The position numbers and the translations under genes are program-made. The notes beneath the pieces were generated by a model, which saw only the letters and a list, made by a program, of their open reading frames with translations, had not been told where the DNA came from and searched no databases. From Desulfurococcales archaeon (GTDB taxonomy: Archaea > Thermoproteota > Thermoprotei_A > Sulfolobales > NBVN01), in NCBI GenBank assembly GCA_021163585.1, contig JAGGTW010000068.1, forward strand, positions 1 through 10,907: a DNA stretch of 10,907 bases. Direction: 5' to 3'. Shown in pieces: positions 5,519 through 10,907 of this stretch; positions within the stretch are counted from its first letter, which is position 1, and the number at the start of each line of letters is the position of its first letter.

Positions 5519-7875
5519 TGGTTCCCGAACTTGTAGATATCTTAACCACACATGAATTAACTGAGGCTCTACACTTGCCGCATGATTCTAGGTTGCTTAA
5601 GTCACTTAGATTACTGAGGACCAGTAAGGGGAACTTAGTGATTATACCTAATATAAAGTGCGCCCTTCCACTATTCGCTGTACTCAACGGTACTTCGAAC
5701 GGTGCTGGAATTGTGAGGGTAGTCAATCACGTGCCTGATATTAACTCAGTAGTGAAGGATTTGGCGTGTGGTAAAAGCCGTGAAGTAGAGATTGGCAGGG
5801 CACTCTATGTGAGGAATCACGATTCCATTATATCTGTGTGTGACAGGGGTGGCAGATGTTTTGAATTATCTAGTACTTCTAGATTAACGTACAGTAATTA
5901 CTTGGAGACCCCCGTTATTGTCTTCTGTAGTAAGAAGTACTGTGTACACCTGGATCCCATAGAGAGGAGGTTAGTTAAGGTCAAGAGAGTTTTTCTGAGT
6001 ACGCATGGTTCTACGTCATGCCTGGTAGCTATAGATGATGTGTGCCGCGTGCTTCTATGGGATAAGTATGAGGGTAACTTTAGAAGCTATGAGGTAGATG
6101 GGTGTGGGATGAGCATTAACAGGCTGGTATGTAGTGATAACTTATGTACTGCTTACTCTGAAGGTGAGGCACTGGCCATCTCCTTCAGTGGCCTGTACTC
6201 AATACCTAAGTCACTAAAGCCCTTAATTTCATGCGGTGCGAACGATTACTTCATTGATGAAAACTACGGTGTTTTAGTTCGGTCGGTTGGTGGCGAGCTA
6301 GATCCTGTAGCTGTTACGGGGCCTGCTACTCCCTGCGGCTGTGTCAATGGCTTTCCGGTAATCTCCAGCAGTTCAGGTATTGGGATCCTTAATGATAGGA
6401 TTTGGCTCATAATACGTTCGGGGAGGTACTTAGAGGCCTCTGCGTACAGTAATGTTATAGCTGTAAGACATGGTAGTAGGACGGAGTTCGTAGTTTTTGA
6501 AGAAAGCGAAGAATTTACATCCCATGCTAGCGTCACTAAGTGCGTGGTTGGAAAAGGCGGTCTTACGTGGTGCCTGTCAGGCGGCAACTTGATTCTGCTT
6601 AATCCTCTTAAGCCTGTGAAGGCCGAGATTAAGGTGCTGAGCAGTAAAGTTGATTCTTGGGACTATGCTTCAGTCACTTTATCGCCTTGGTTCCCAAATT
6701 CAAGTTATGAAATAAGCAAGTTCGTCAGGGTAATCAGTGAGGTTGTGAGAGATAAAGAGCTAGTGCTTAAGCTCAGACCTAAGCAGCTAGGGTGGTCAGG
6801 TACGGTACGAATAGTTTTGCGCACACCAGTCATATCATTGAGCGAGAGCTTTAACCTAACATCATCGAGGCCGAGGATAAAATCGGTTGAAGTAGTAGAC
6901 TGCAAGTACTCTCCGGATGGTATTCTTAAGAACTCTGATAGTAGACCCAGCAATACACTAATAAAGCTCAGAGTTACGCCAGTTAACCCAGTTCCTGAGA
7001 GGGGGACTCTAGAAATGATATGCCGTGACGTCAGGGGGCCTAAAGCCTCAGAATACAGCATCCTTATTGACCCGGGTCCGTCTGAGAGAGAACTCGATAT
7101 AGTGGCAGCCAGTAGGGGTGATAAGCTTGAAATACTATTTAACTTGCTCTACGACCAGGGCGACAGGTACTACTTGGGCAGGTTGTCGATTGATTTAAGT
7201 AACTACATGATCCCTAATCCCCTGAAATCAATAGATTTTATTTTAACACATGTTGGTAGTGAGACCCTCATATGCTCCAAGGAGGATAGCGCGGTATTAA
7301 GACTTACCTGCTACGATGGTAGGGTATTCGAAGGAAACTCGTGTTTAGTTGTTGAGAATTGCGTTCTCCCAGCTGTGCTAGAGCTGGAGGCTCAGAATGA
7401 GTACTTTATTTGGAGGCAATACAGGATTTTGGATGATGTGTTAGGTAAGCCCTTATTGATCAGTACACCACGTGAGGGAGAGGACTTAAAATTAGCGCAT
7501 ACATCTTCTAATATTGGTGGTTTCATCTACAGTAACTTGGTTGTTGATACTAGTTCATCTACGACTTTAATTAAATGTGTGGATTTTGAATTAACGGCTC
7601 CAGACGAGCTAGTGCTTAAGTATTCGACTGATCTCCCATCCATAGTTGTTGTTGCCTGCGGTAACAAGATAAAGTATGCTGACGTTAGGGAGGGTAGTTT
7701 TAAAATTGCTTTGGGAGATGACTGCCTTTTTAGAGGTATTAGAGTGTATGCTATTGGGCCAGCAAATATTACTGACCATGTATTATTACCGTTCGGGAGG
7801 TTGTTTAGAGCCCTGCTTGAGCTAGCTGTCAAAACTTCTTTAAAGCTCGGCAGTTACTTGGGGGTTCCGAGGTGA
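5518..7875 (+). CDS. Large cysteine-rich beta protein, putative beta-propeller plus beta-sandwich, function unknown
   Basis: 785 aa; not recognised. The ATG at 5518 overlaps the previous stop (TGATG) and has GGTGG about 9 nt upstream; a TTG at 5515 is a one-codon-longer alternative. Residues about 95-365 look like repeated four-stranded blades: short hydrophobic beta strands with turns, and cysteine pairs a few residues apart at 108/114, 137/142, 168/176, 205/210, 273/275 and 342/352, as if hairpins were pinned by disulfides. Residues 366-640 look like Ig-like beta-sandwich domains, with more cysteine pairs at 586/598 and 609/615. There are 25 cysteines in all. The end (755-785) is an amphipathic helix with basic residues. 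No signal peptide or membrane segment is seen, although such cysteine content is also known in cytosolic proteins of hyperthermophilic crenarchaea. Tight coupling on both sides ties it to the pilus genes. A scaffold or tip/adaptor protein is a guess; no enzyme motif is visible. Confidence 0.8.
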   Translation: MVPELVDILTTHELTEALHLPHDSRLLKSLRLLRTSKGNLVIIPNIKCALPLFAVLNGTSNGAGIVRVVNHVPDINSVVKDLACGKSREVEIGRALYVRNHDSIISVCDRGGRCFELSSTSRLTYSNYLETPVIVFCSKKYCVHLDPIERRLVKVKRVFLSTHGSTSCLVAIDDVCRVLLWDKYEGNFRSYEVDGCGMSINRLVCSDNLCTAYSEGEALAISFSGLYSIPKSLKPLISCGANDYFIDENYGVLVRSVGGELDPVAVTGPATPCGCVNGFPVISSSSGIGILNDRIWLIIRSGRYLEASAYSNVIAVRHGSRTEFVVFEESEEFTSHASVTKCVVGKGGLTWCLSGGNLILLNPLKPVKAEIKVLSSKVDSWDYASVTLSPWFPNSSYEISKFVRVISEVVRDKELVLKLRPKQLGWSGTVRIVLRTPVISLSESFNLTSSRPRIKSVEVVDCKYSPDGILKNSDSRPSNTLIKLRVTPVNPVPERGTLEMICRDVRGPKASEYSILIDPGPSERELDIVAASRGDKLEILFNLLYDQGDRYYLGRLSIDLSNYMIPNPLKSIDFILTHVGSETLICSKEDSAVLRLTCYDGRVFEGNSCLVVENCVLPAVLELEAQNEYFIWRQYRILDDVLGKPLLISTPREGEDLKLAHTSSNIGGFIYSNLVVDTSSSTTLIKCVDFELTAPDELVLKYSTDLPSIVVVACGNKIKYADVREGSFKIALGDDCLFRGIRVYAIGPANITDHVLLPFGRLFRALLELAVKTSLKLGSYLGVPR

Positions 7876-9623
7876 ATAATGTGGTCTGTCGTAAAAACAA
7901 TGAGTTACTCGGAATGCTCGGCTTACGTGATGTTAAGATTAGTAATGACATAATACTGTATGACACGGGTAAGGCCCTGTGTGGAAGGAAGATCCTCGTA
8001 GTTGAGGGGCTTGCTGGAAGTGTTGTAGAAGCAGGCAGTGATGAAGTCGTACATTTCCTACGTGCGTACTTCAATACCTTGAATTTAGGGTTCCCTATCG
8101 AGGTTAGGACCTACGTGACCCCTGTGGATAGAGATTCCTATTTAAGGGAATTAGATAAGAAAATCGAAAATATCGTGCTAGTTTTAGAGACTAATCCGTC
8201 GAATACTAAGTTGAGAACAGAGTTGGAAAAACTTAAGAAGCTGCGTGATAAGGTGTTGAGGACGGGCTTAAGTCCCTTCGATGCTGTAGCTTTTTTCGCT
8301 GTCGAGGCTTGCGCTGAGAATGAAAAAGAAGTTCTGAAGACACTGGATTCTAGAGCGAAGATACTCATGAATTCACTAGAGGCTCTAGGTATTAGGGTCA
8401 GGGATCTTAGAGGTTTAAGGAGAAGGATCATCCTTAAGTTATTTTTTCGACCTTGTAACCGGAGGGGAAGTAATCTTATTGAGAGAGTACTAGCTGCCGT
8501 ATCTACACCGAAAATTAGAGTGGTTGGATTTAAGGGTGCTGTTCTACATCCATTCATCATCAATGCTAAAGTGCGCCTAACCCTGAGGTCGTCAGGCATC
8601 TTGTTAGGTACTAACTTAATTACTAAGGAGAAGGTTTATTGGAATTTGGAGAGGTCCCTCTCACCGCATGTCCTAGTGGTCGGTCCTACAGGCTCCGGCA
8701 AGACGGAGTTTCTCTCTACGTTGGTCAAGAGATTGAAAGATGTTTATGGTATTCAGGCGATTGTGCTTGATGTTAAGGGGGAGTACTCAGAGAGGTTGTC
8801 GAGAAGGGGACTGAAGATCAGCATAGCTCGTCTAGGCGATAATGCAGGCCTAGGTCTTCGCGAGATAGCTATTAGACTTCCTAGGGAGTCTAGGGTAGGG
8901 ATAATTACAGAGCTGCTTGTTAATGCGTTTCTGCTATCTAGTGAGAAGGAGGTTGTCTCCAGTTTGTACCATGCCTTAGATAGCGCCTTATCTGATTACT
9001 CAGTACGTGAAGAGTGGTTGAAAGAGGTGATGGATTACGTTACTACATTTGAGGATGGGTATCTATGCTATAAGGTGAGTACTATCTTGAATTACATAGC
9101 TCCATTTGATGATGGCGAGCCGCTACTCAACATGATAGCCAGCCTATCAGATGATGTCTTAGTTATTGACTTAAGTTATGCTGTAAGCGTTAGTTCTGCC
9201 CTTGCATTACTCACAGCTGGGGCGATCATTAAGTCCCTGGAGCTTACTATCCTAAGTCCTTCTAGACTAAGGAATTCTTTAGTACCGAGGATAGCCCTAA
9301 TTTTTGATGAGGGCTGGATCTACCTCAGGAGAAATGATCTCGTAACTAATTTGGTAAGGCTTGGTAGGGGTTATGGGGCGCTAGTCGCTCTAGCAACCCA
9401 AGACATAGGTGATGTTATTGAACTGAGTCGCGGATTTCTTGACAATATTGGTTTATTTATGGTTCTAGCATCACCTGATAGAAGCTATTGGAGCAGATTG
9501 TCTGAGGTACTGAGAATTAGGCGTATAATTGAGCAGTACTCACTTCTTCTCGGGAGAGGTGAGGGTGTAGTTAGGATTTCCCCAGATCCCAGACCTTTAC
9601 CGCTTAAGTTAATTCTCGACTAA
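7872..9623 (+). CDS. HerA/VirB4-like P-loop ATPase
   Basis: 583 aa. The C-terminal motor has LLGTNLITKEKVYWNL (244-259) just before Walker A GPTGSGKT (271-278), the VLDVKGEY motif (298-305), Walker B LIFDE with D479 and E480, a sensor ATQD (508-511) and RLGRGYG (496-502) as candidate arginine finger region. This is the HerA/FtsK/VirB4 group, which pumps DNA or protein as a hexamer. Residues about 55-185 (FLRAYFNTL, a VRTYVTPVDRDSYL strand/helix, a charged coil at 88-130, then FFAVEACAENEKEVLKTLDSRA) resemble the N-terminal domain of VirB4/TraC conjugation ATPases rather than the HerA barrel; this is my reading and needs a profile search. No membrane segment is present, unlike VirD4-type couplers. 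The GTG start overlaps the previous stop by four bases; a GTG at 7881 with GAGGTG 6 nt before it is an alternative start. No NurA nuclease partner is adjacent, which argues against a DNA end-resection HerA. Confidence 0.85.
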   Translation: MNNVVCRKNNELLGMLGLRDVKISNDIILYDTGKALCGRKILVVEGLAGSVVEAGSDEVVHFLRAYFNTLNLGFPIEVRTYVTPVDRDSYLRELDKKIENIVLVLETNPSNTKLRTELEKLKKLRDKVLRTGLSPFDAVAFFAVEACAENEKEVLKTLDSRAKILMNSLEALGIRVRDLRGLRRRIILKLFFRPCNRRGSNLIERVLAAVSTPKIRVVGFKGAVLHPFIINAKVRLTLRSSGILLGTNLITKEKVYWNLERSLSPHVLVVGPTGSGKTEFLSTLVKRLKDVYGIQAIVLDVKGEYSERLSRRGLKISIARLGDNAGLGLREIAIRLPRESRVGIITELLVNAFLLSSEKEVVSSLYHALDSALSDYSVREEWLKEVMDYVTTFEDGYLCYKVSTILNYIAPFDDGEPLLNMIASLSDDVLVIDLSYAVSVSSALALLTAGAIIKSLELTILSPSRLRNSLVPRIALIFDEGWIYLRRNDLVTNLVRLGRGYGALVALATQDIGDVIELSRGFLDNIGLFMVLASPDRSYWSRLSEVLRIRRIIEQYSLLLGRGEGVVRISPDPRPLPLKLILD

Positions 9624-9635
9624 AGGTACTTAGTC
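9618..9635. terminator. Palindrome at the convergent gene ends, possible bidirectional terminator
   Basis: GACTAA (9618-9623) and TTAGTC (9630-9635) form perfect 6-bp arms around a 6-nt loop. Each arm contains a stop codon, since both genes end in GAC-TAA and their ends are only 6 bp apart. No T run follows, so a termination role is weakly supported. Confidence 0.3.
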
Positions 9636-10175
9636 TGGCAGGTTAACTCTAGCGAGTACTGTGTTACTTTCCAGTTCCCTTACTTCAGCTACACGTAATC
9701 TTAGATTTATCACTCCATATGACTTGCGACCGCTTAAGTAGCCTGCTAAGGTGCCCGGATTCATTATCAATACTTTATTTGATACCCTCAAGTCGTATTG
9801 GTGTGTGTGCCCATATAGGACGATGTTGTAGTAGTTGCTACTTACTAACGCGTAAACAACCTTCTTTGTTAGGTCAGGGGTTTTAAATCCGTGAATAGCC
9901 ACAGCTTCATAGTTCCCTATCCTGAGCTCAAGCGGTTGCTCATTTAATTTGCCTTGCCCTATTTCCATGAGTTTCACTTTATCGCCGTCGTTATTTCCCA
10001 GTAGGCCTATGAAGTCGACATCACCTAGCTTAAGTATTTCTGTTAAGGTAAAGGGAGACGTGTAATCGCCCAGATGGATCATGGTACTGACATCTAGCTC
10101 CTTAATTACATTCTTAATTTTTGGTAAGCTTTCGATCGCGTCATGAGTATCTGATATTATTAAATATGTGCTCAA
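9630..10175 (-). CDS. Metallophosphoesterase, YfcE/MJ0936 type
   Basis: 181 aa from the chosen TTG. All metal-binding motifs of the calcineurin-like fold are present: ISDTHD (D9, H11), HLGDY (D37), GNND (N61-N62-D63), IHG (H95), YGHTH (H123, H125), plus the family's NPGT (139-142). These small proteins are dinuclear-metal phosphodiesterases; members act on artificial and some cyclic or linear phosphodiesters, and the natural substrate is unknown. Start choice: the frame stays open to TTG 10187 and GTG 10184, but GGTGA at 10181-10185 lies 5 nt before the TTG at 10175, and that start gives the usual short lead-in to the DTH motif. The gene converges on the HerA-like gene with a 6-bp gap and is downstream of Cren7 on the same strand, separated by a T-rich terminator, so it likely has its own promoter. 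A link with the pilus operon is not indicated. Confidence 0.9.
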   Translation of the reverse strand: MSTYLIISDTHDAIESLPKIKNVIKELDVSTMIHLGDYTSPFTLTEILKLGDVDFIGLLGNNDGDKVKLMEIGQGKLNEQPLELRIGNYEAVAIHGFKTPDLTKKVVYALVSSNYYNIVLYGHTHQYDLRVSNKVLIMNPGTLAGYLSGRKSYGVINLRLRVAEVRELESNTVLARVNLPD

Positions 10176-10180
10176 TTCAT

Positions 10181-10185
10181 TCACC
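10181..10185 (-). promoter_or_regulatory. Ribosome binding site deciding the phosphoesterase start
   Basis: GGTGA on the minus strand lies 5 nt ahead of the TTG at 10175. It overlaps the two earlier possible starts (TTG 10187, GTG 10184), which have no ribosome site of their own unless the mRNA is leaderless. Confidence 0.5.
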
Positions 10186-10210
10186 AAGAAAATTAAGTTA
10201 AGTATAGAAT

Positions 10211-10222
10211 AAAAACGAAAAA
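10211..10222 (-). terminator. T-tract terminator after Cren7
   Basis: Read on the minus strand this is TTTTTCGTTTTT, about 35 nt past the Cren7 stop. Two T5 runs in close order are the usual archaeal intrinsic termination signal and fit the need to insulate a highly expressed chromatin gene from the phosphoesterase gene behind it. Confidence 0.55.
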
Positions 10223-10255
10223 TGATTAAAATTTATTTTACTTTAGACTTTTACT

Positions 10256-10438
10256 TTAACCCTCAGGATAGTCGTCCGGTACCTTAGCTCTAAAGTACTT
10301 ACCTGTTTCAGGGCTCTTGAATAGACCTATCTTAACGCCCTTCCTGCCTCTGGGAGCTAGTGTCCAAACTTTCTCTGGTACCAGCTCTACCTCCTTACCA
10401 GTCGTGGGGTCCTTTACCTTAACTGGCTTCTTGGCCAT
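10256..10438 (-). CDS. creN7: Chromatin protein Cren7
   Basis: 60 aa, the standard length. Small basic SH3-like beta-barrel protein that binds the minor groove, bends and compacts DNA; conserved across crenarchaea. Signature segments are all present: [32 protein letters not shown] (18-40) and [15 protein letters not shown]. Expected DNA-contact residues W25, L27, P29, R32, V35, L39 (the intercalating position), Y48 and R50 are intact. GGTGA lies 6 nt before the ATG. The upstream non-coding region (10439 onward) is AT-rich with several TATA-like stretches, and a T-rich terminator follows, so this is a single-gene transcript, presumably strongly expressed. Methylation of its lysines is known in Sulfolobus and cannot be judged here. 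Confidence 0.97.
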   Translation of the reverse strand: MAKKPVKVKDPTTGKEVELVPEKVWTLAPRGRKGVKIGLFKSPETGKYFRAKVPDDYPEG

Positions 10439-10475
10439 TTTATTTCACCGATATCATTAGATATTGAGTGCTGTT

Positions 10476-10558
10476 AAGAATTACTTAGTATCTTTAATGT
10501 TTCTTTTTAAGTTTTCATGATAATTACTTTAATATAAACTAAAGAATTACTTTAGTAT
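10476..10558 (+). repeat. Direct repeat AAGAATTACTT(T)AGTAT upstream of Cren7
   Basis: Copies at 10476-10491 and 10542-10558 differ by one inserted T. A shorter relative (AGAATTACTTA) occurs at 10785-10795 over the tRNA promoter, and TAATTACTTTA occurs at 10521-10531. The first two copies flank the likely Cren7 promoter, so they may be regulator sites, though AT-rich sequence raises the odds of chance. Confidence 0.45.
10538..10556. promoter_or_regulatory. Inverted repeat ACTAAAG-N5-CTTTAGT, possible operator
   Basis: Perfect 7-bp arms (10538-10544, 10550-10556) around AATTA. The 12-bp centre-to-centre spacing suits a dimeric winged-helix regulator on one DNA face. It is about 100 bp upstream of the Cren7 start and overlaps the second direct repeat copy. 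Confidence 0.4.
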
Positions 10559-10712
10559 AACAAGGCCACTACTTCAACATATAAATATATCCTTAAGGAA
10601 ATATTCATCTAACTGATGAAAAAATAATTAGTCAATACAAAATGTAATACTGAAGGTCACGGTTAACTAATTAATGGTAGAAATACTGGGTAATCCTACT
10701 GTAAACACCATG

Positions 10713-10740
10713 TTATATACACACTATTTATATACACTAT
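10713..10740 (+). repeat. Tandem repeat TTATATACACACTAT / TTATATACACTAT
   Basis: Two adjacent units of 15 and 13 nt (10713-10727, 10728-10740) differ by an AC deletion. Each holds a TATATA core resembling a TATA box. They may be a slippage product or a double promoter element; no gene begins at the expected distance (near 10745-10760). Confidence 0.5.
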
Positions 10741-10791
10741 AAAGTGAATTAATTCAAGCTTAGTACATAGTGCAAGTACGCCATAGAATTA

Positions 10792-10799
10792 CTTAAAAC
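10792..10799 (+). promoter_or_regulatory. TATA box of tRNA-Asn
   Basis: CTTAAAAC is centred about 26 nt before base 10822, so transcription would begin some 3 nt upstream of the mature tRNA 5' end, the usual archaeal tRNA arrangement. Confidence 0.6.
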
Positions 10800-10824
10800 C
10801 CCCTTAACTTAATTTGATATTGGT

Positions 10825-10900
10825 GCCGGGGTAGCTCAGCCGGTAGAGCGCCGGGCTGTTAACCCGGTGGTCGGAGGTTCGAATCCTCCCCCCGGCGCCA
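10825..10900 (+). tRNA. tRNA-Asn (anticodon GTT), CCA encoded
   Basis: Full cloverleaf: acceptor GCCGGGG/CCCCGGC (10825-10831 with 10890-10896), U8, D stem GCTC/GAGC, anticodon stem CCGGG/CCCGG with loop CTGTTAA (10856-10862), T arm GGAGG-TTCGAAT-CCTCC, discriminator G at 10897 and genome-encoded CCA at 10898-10900. Anticodon GTT at 10858-10860 reads AAC/AAU. All stems pair without mismatch, their GC-rich make-up fits a hyperthermophile, and there is no intron. tRNA 3' ends are common integration sites, but no duplicate of this end was seen in the window. Confidence 0.97.
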
Positions 10901-10907
10901 TTTAATC

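Larger units (their letters stand above)
10439..10824. other. AT-rich non-coding region between Cren7 and tRNA-Asn
   Basis: 386 bp with no credible gene; the longest plus-strand frame opened by ATG (10674) is about 22 codons. It contains the leftward Cren7 promoter region (TATA candidate CTTAAAAAG on the minus strand near 10504-10512), an inverted repeat, direct and tandem repeats listed separately, a weak hairpin TTCATC/GATGAA (10604-10620) and the tRNA promoter. Its size and repeat content are unusual for an otherwise dense window. Confidence 0.6.

Noticed and set aside
5626..5680. SKG-NLVIIPN as a class III signal near residue 38 of the 785-aa protein
   Set aside because: The following stretch is beta-like, short and broken by proline and lysine, not a pilin helix, and lies too far from the start.
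6264..7061. Minus-strand frames (107 and 118 codons) within the 785-aa gene
   Set aside because: Translations lack any domain pattern; the plus-strand frame is continuous and coupled on both sides.
8138..8599. 153-codon minus-strand frame inside the HerA/VirB4-like gene
   Set aside because: Ser/Leu/Arg-rich shadow of a clearly recognised gene, without a start context.
10604..10620. Hairpin TTCATC/GATGAA as an intrinsic terminator
   Set aside because: Only 6 AT-rich pairs, and it is followed by A rather than T on the plus strand; no gene ends nearby.
10674..10742. 22-codon frame MVEILGN... before the tRNA
   Set aside because: No clear ribosome site, ends in the tandem repeat, and nothing about the peptide is recognisable.
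10825..10907. tRNA-Asn as an integration (att) site of a mobile element
   Set aside because: No integrase and no second copy of the tRNA 3' end in the window; only 7 bp lie beyond the gene.

Overview
The window looks like the chromosome of a hyperthermophilic member of the Thermoproteota (Crenarchaeota, class Thermoprotei). The indicators are a Cren7 chromatin protein, a single-OB-fold crenarchaeal SSB, a type IV pilus ATPase/platform pair of archaeal type, frequent GTG/TTG starts behind GGAGGTGA-like ribosome sites, and a CCA-encoding tRNA-Asn with a TATA box at archaeal spacing. Order and genus cannot be fixed from the sequence alone; Desulfurococcales-like is a guess.

Layout. Bases 1-740 (+): the SSB gene (5' end cut off by the window) followed by a PqqD-like/RRE-fold small protein. 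Bases 833-2032 (-): a three-gene leftward group with a winged-helix protein first, then an unrecognised 128-aa protein, then a GIY-YIG (DUF123-type) nuclease-like protein. The 52-bp gap between the first two holds a candidate C/D box sRNA on the opposite strand. Bases 2141-9623 (+): a type IV pilin-like protein with a class III signal, a secretion/pilus ATPase, a membrane platform protein, a 785-aa cysteine-rich protein that looks like a beta-propeller plus beta-sandwich, and a HerA/VirB4-like ATPase. The last four are joined by short overlaps of 20, 1 and 4 nt. Bases 9630-10438 (-): a YfcE/MJ0936-type metallophosphoesterase and Cren7. Bases 10439-10824 are AT-rich and non-coding, with repeats and promoters, and end at tRNA-Asn(GTT).

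The most interesting part is 2141-9623. It carries the minimal core of a type IV pilus-like machine (pilin, ATPase, platform) translationally coupled to a large unrecognised protein and to an ATPase whose N-terminal part and Walker A context resemble conjugation ATPases of the VirB4/HerA group. In Sulfolobales, pili (Ups) and DNA-transfer ATPases (CedB) are known from separate loci; here similar parts share one operon. A pilus used in DNA uptake or exchange, or a secretion machine with two motors, is a reasonable hypothesis but is not proven by sequence. The divergently transcribed winged-helix gene is a candidate regulator. No prepilin peptidase, mobile element, CRISPR array or integrase was seen.
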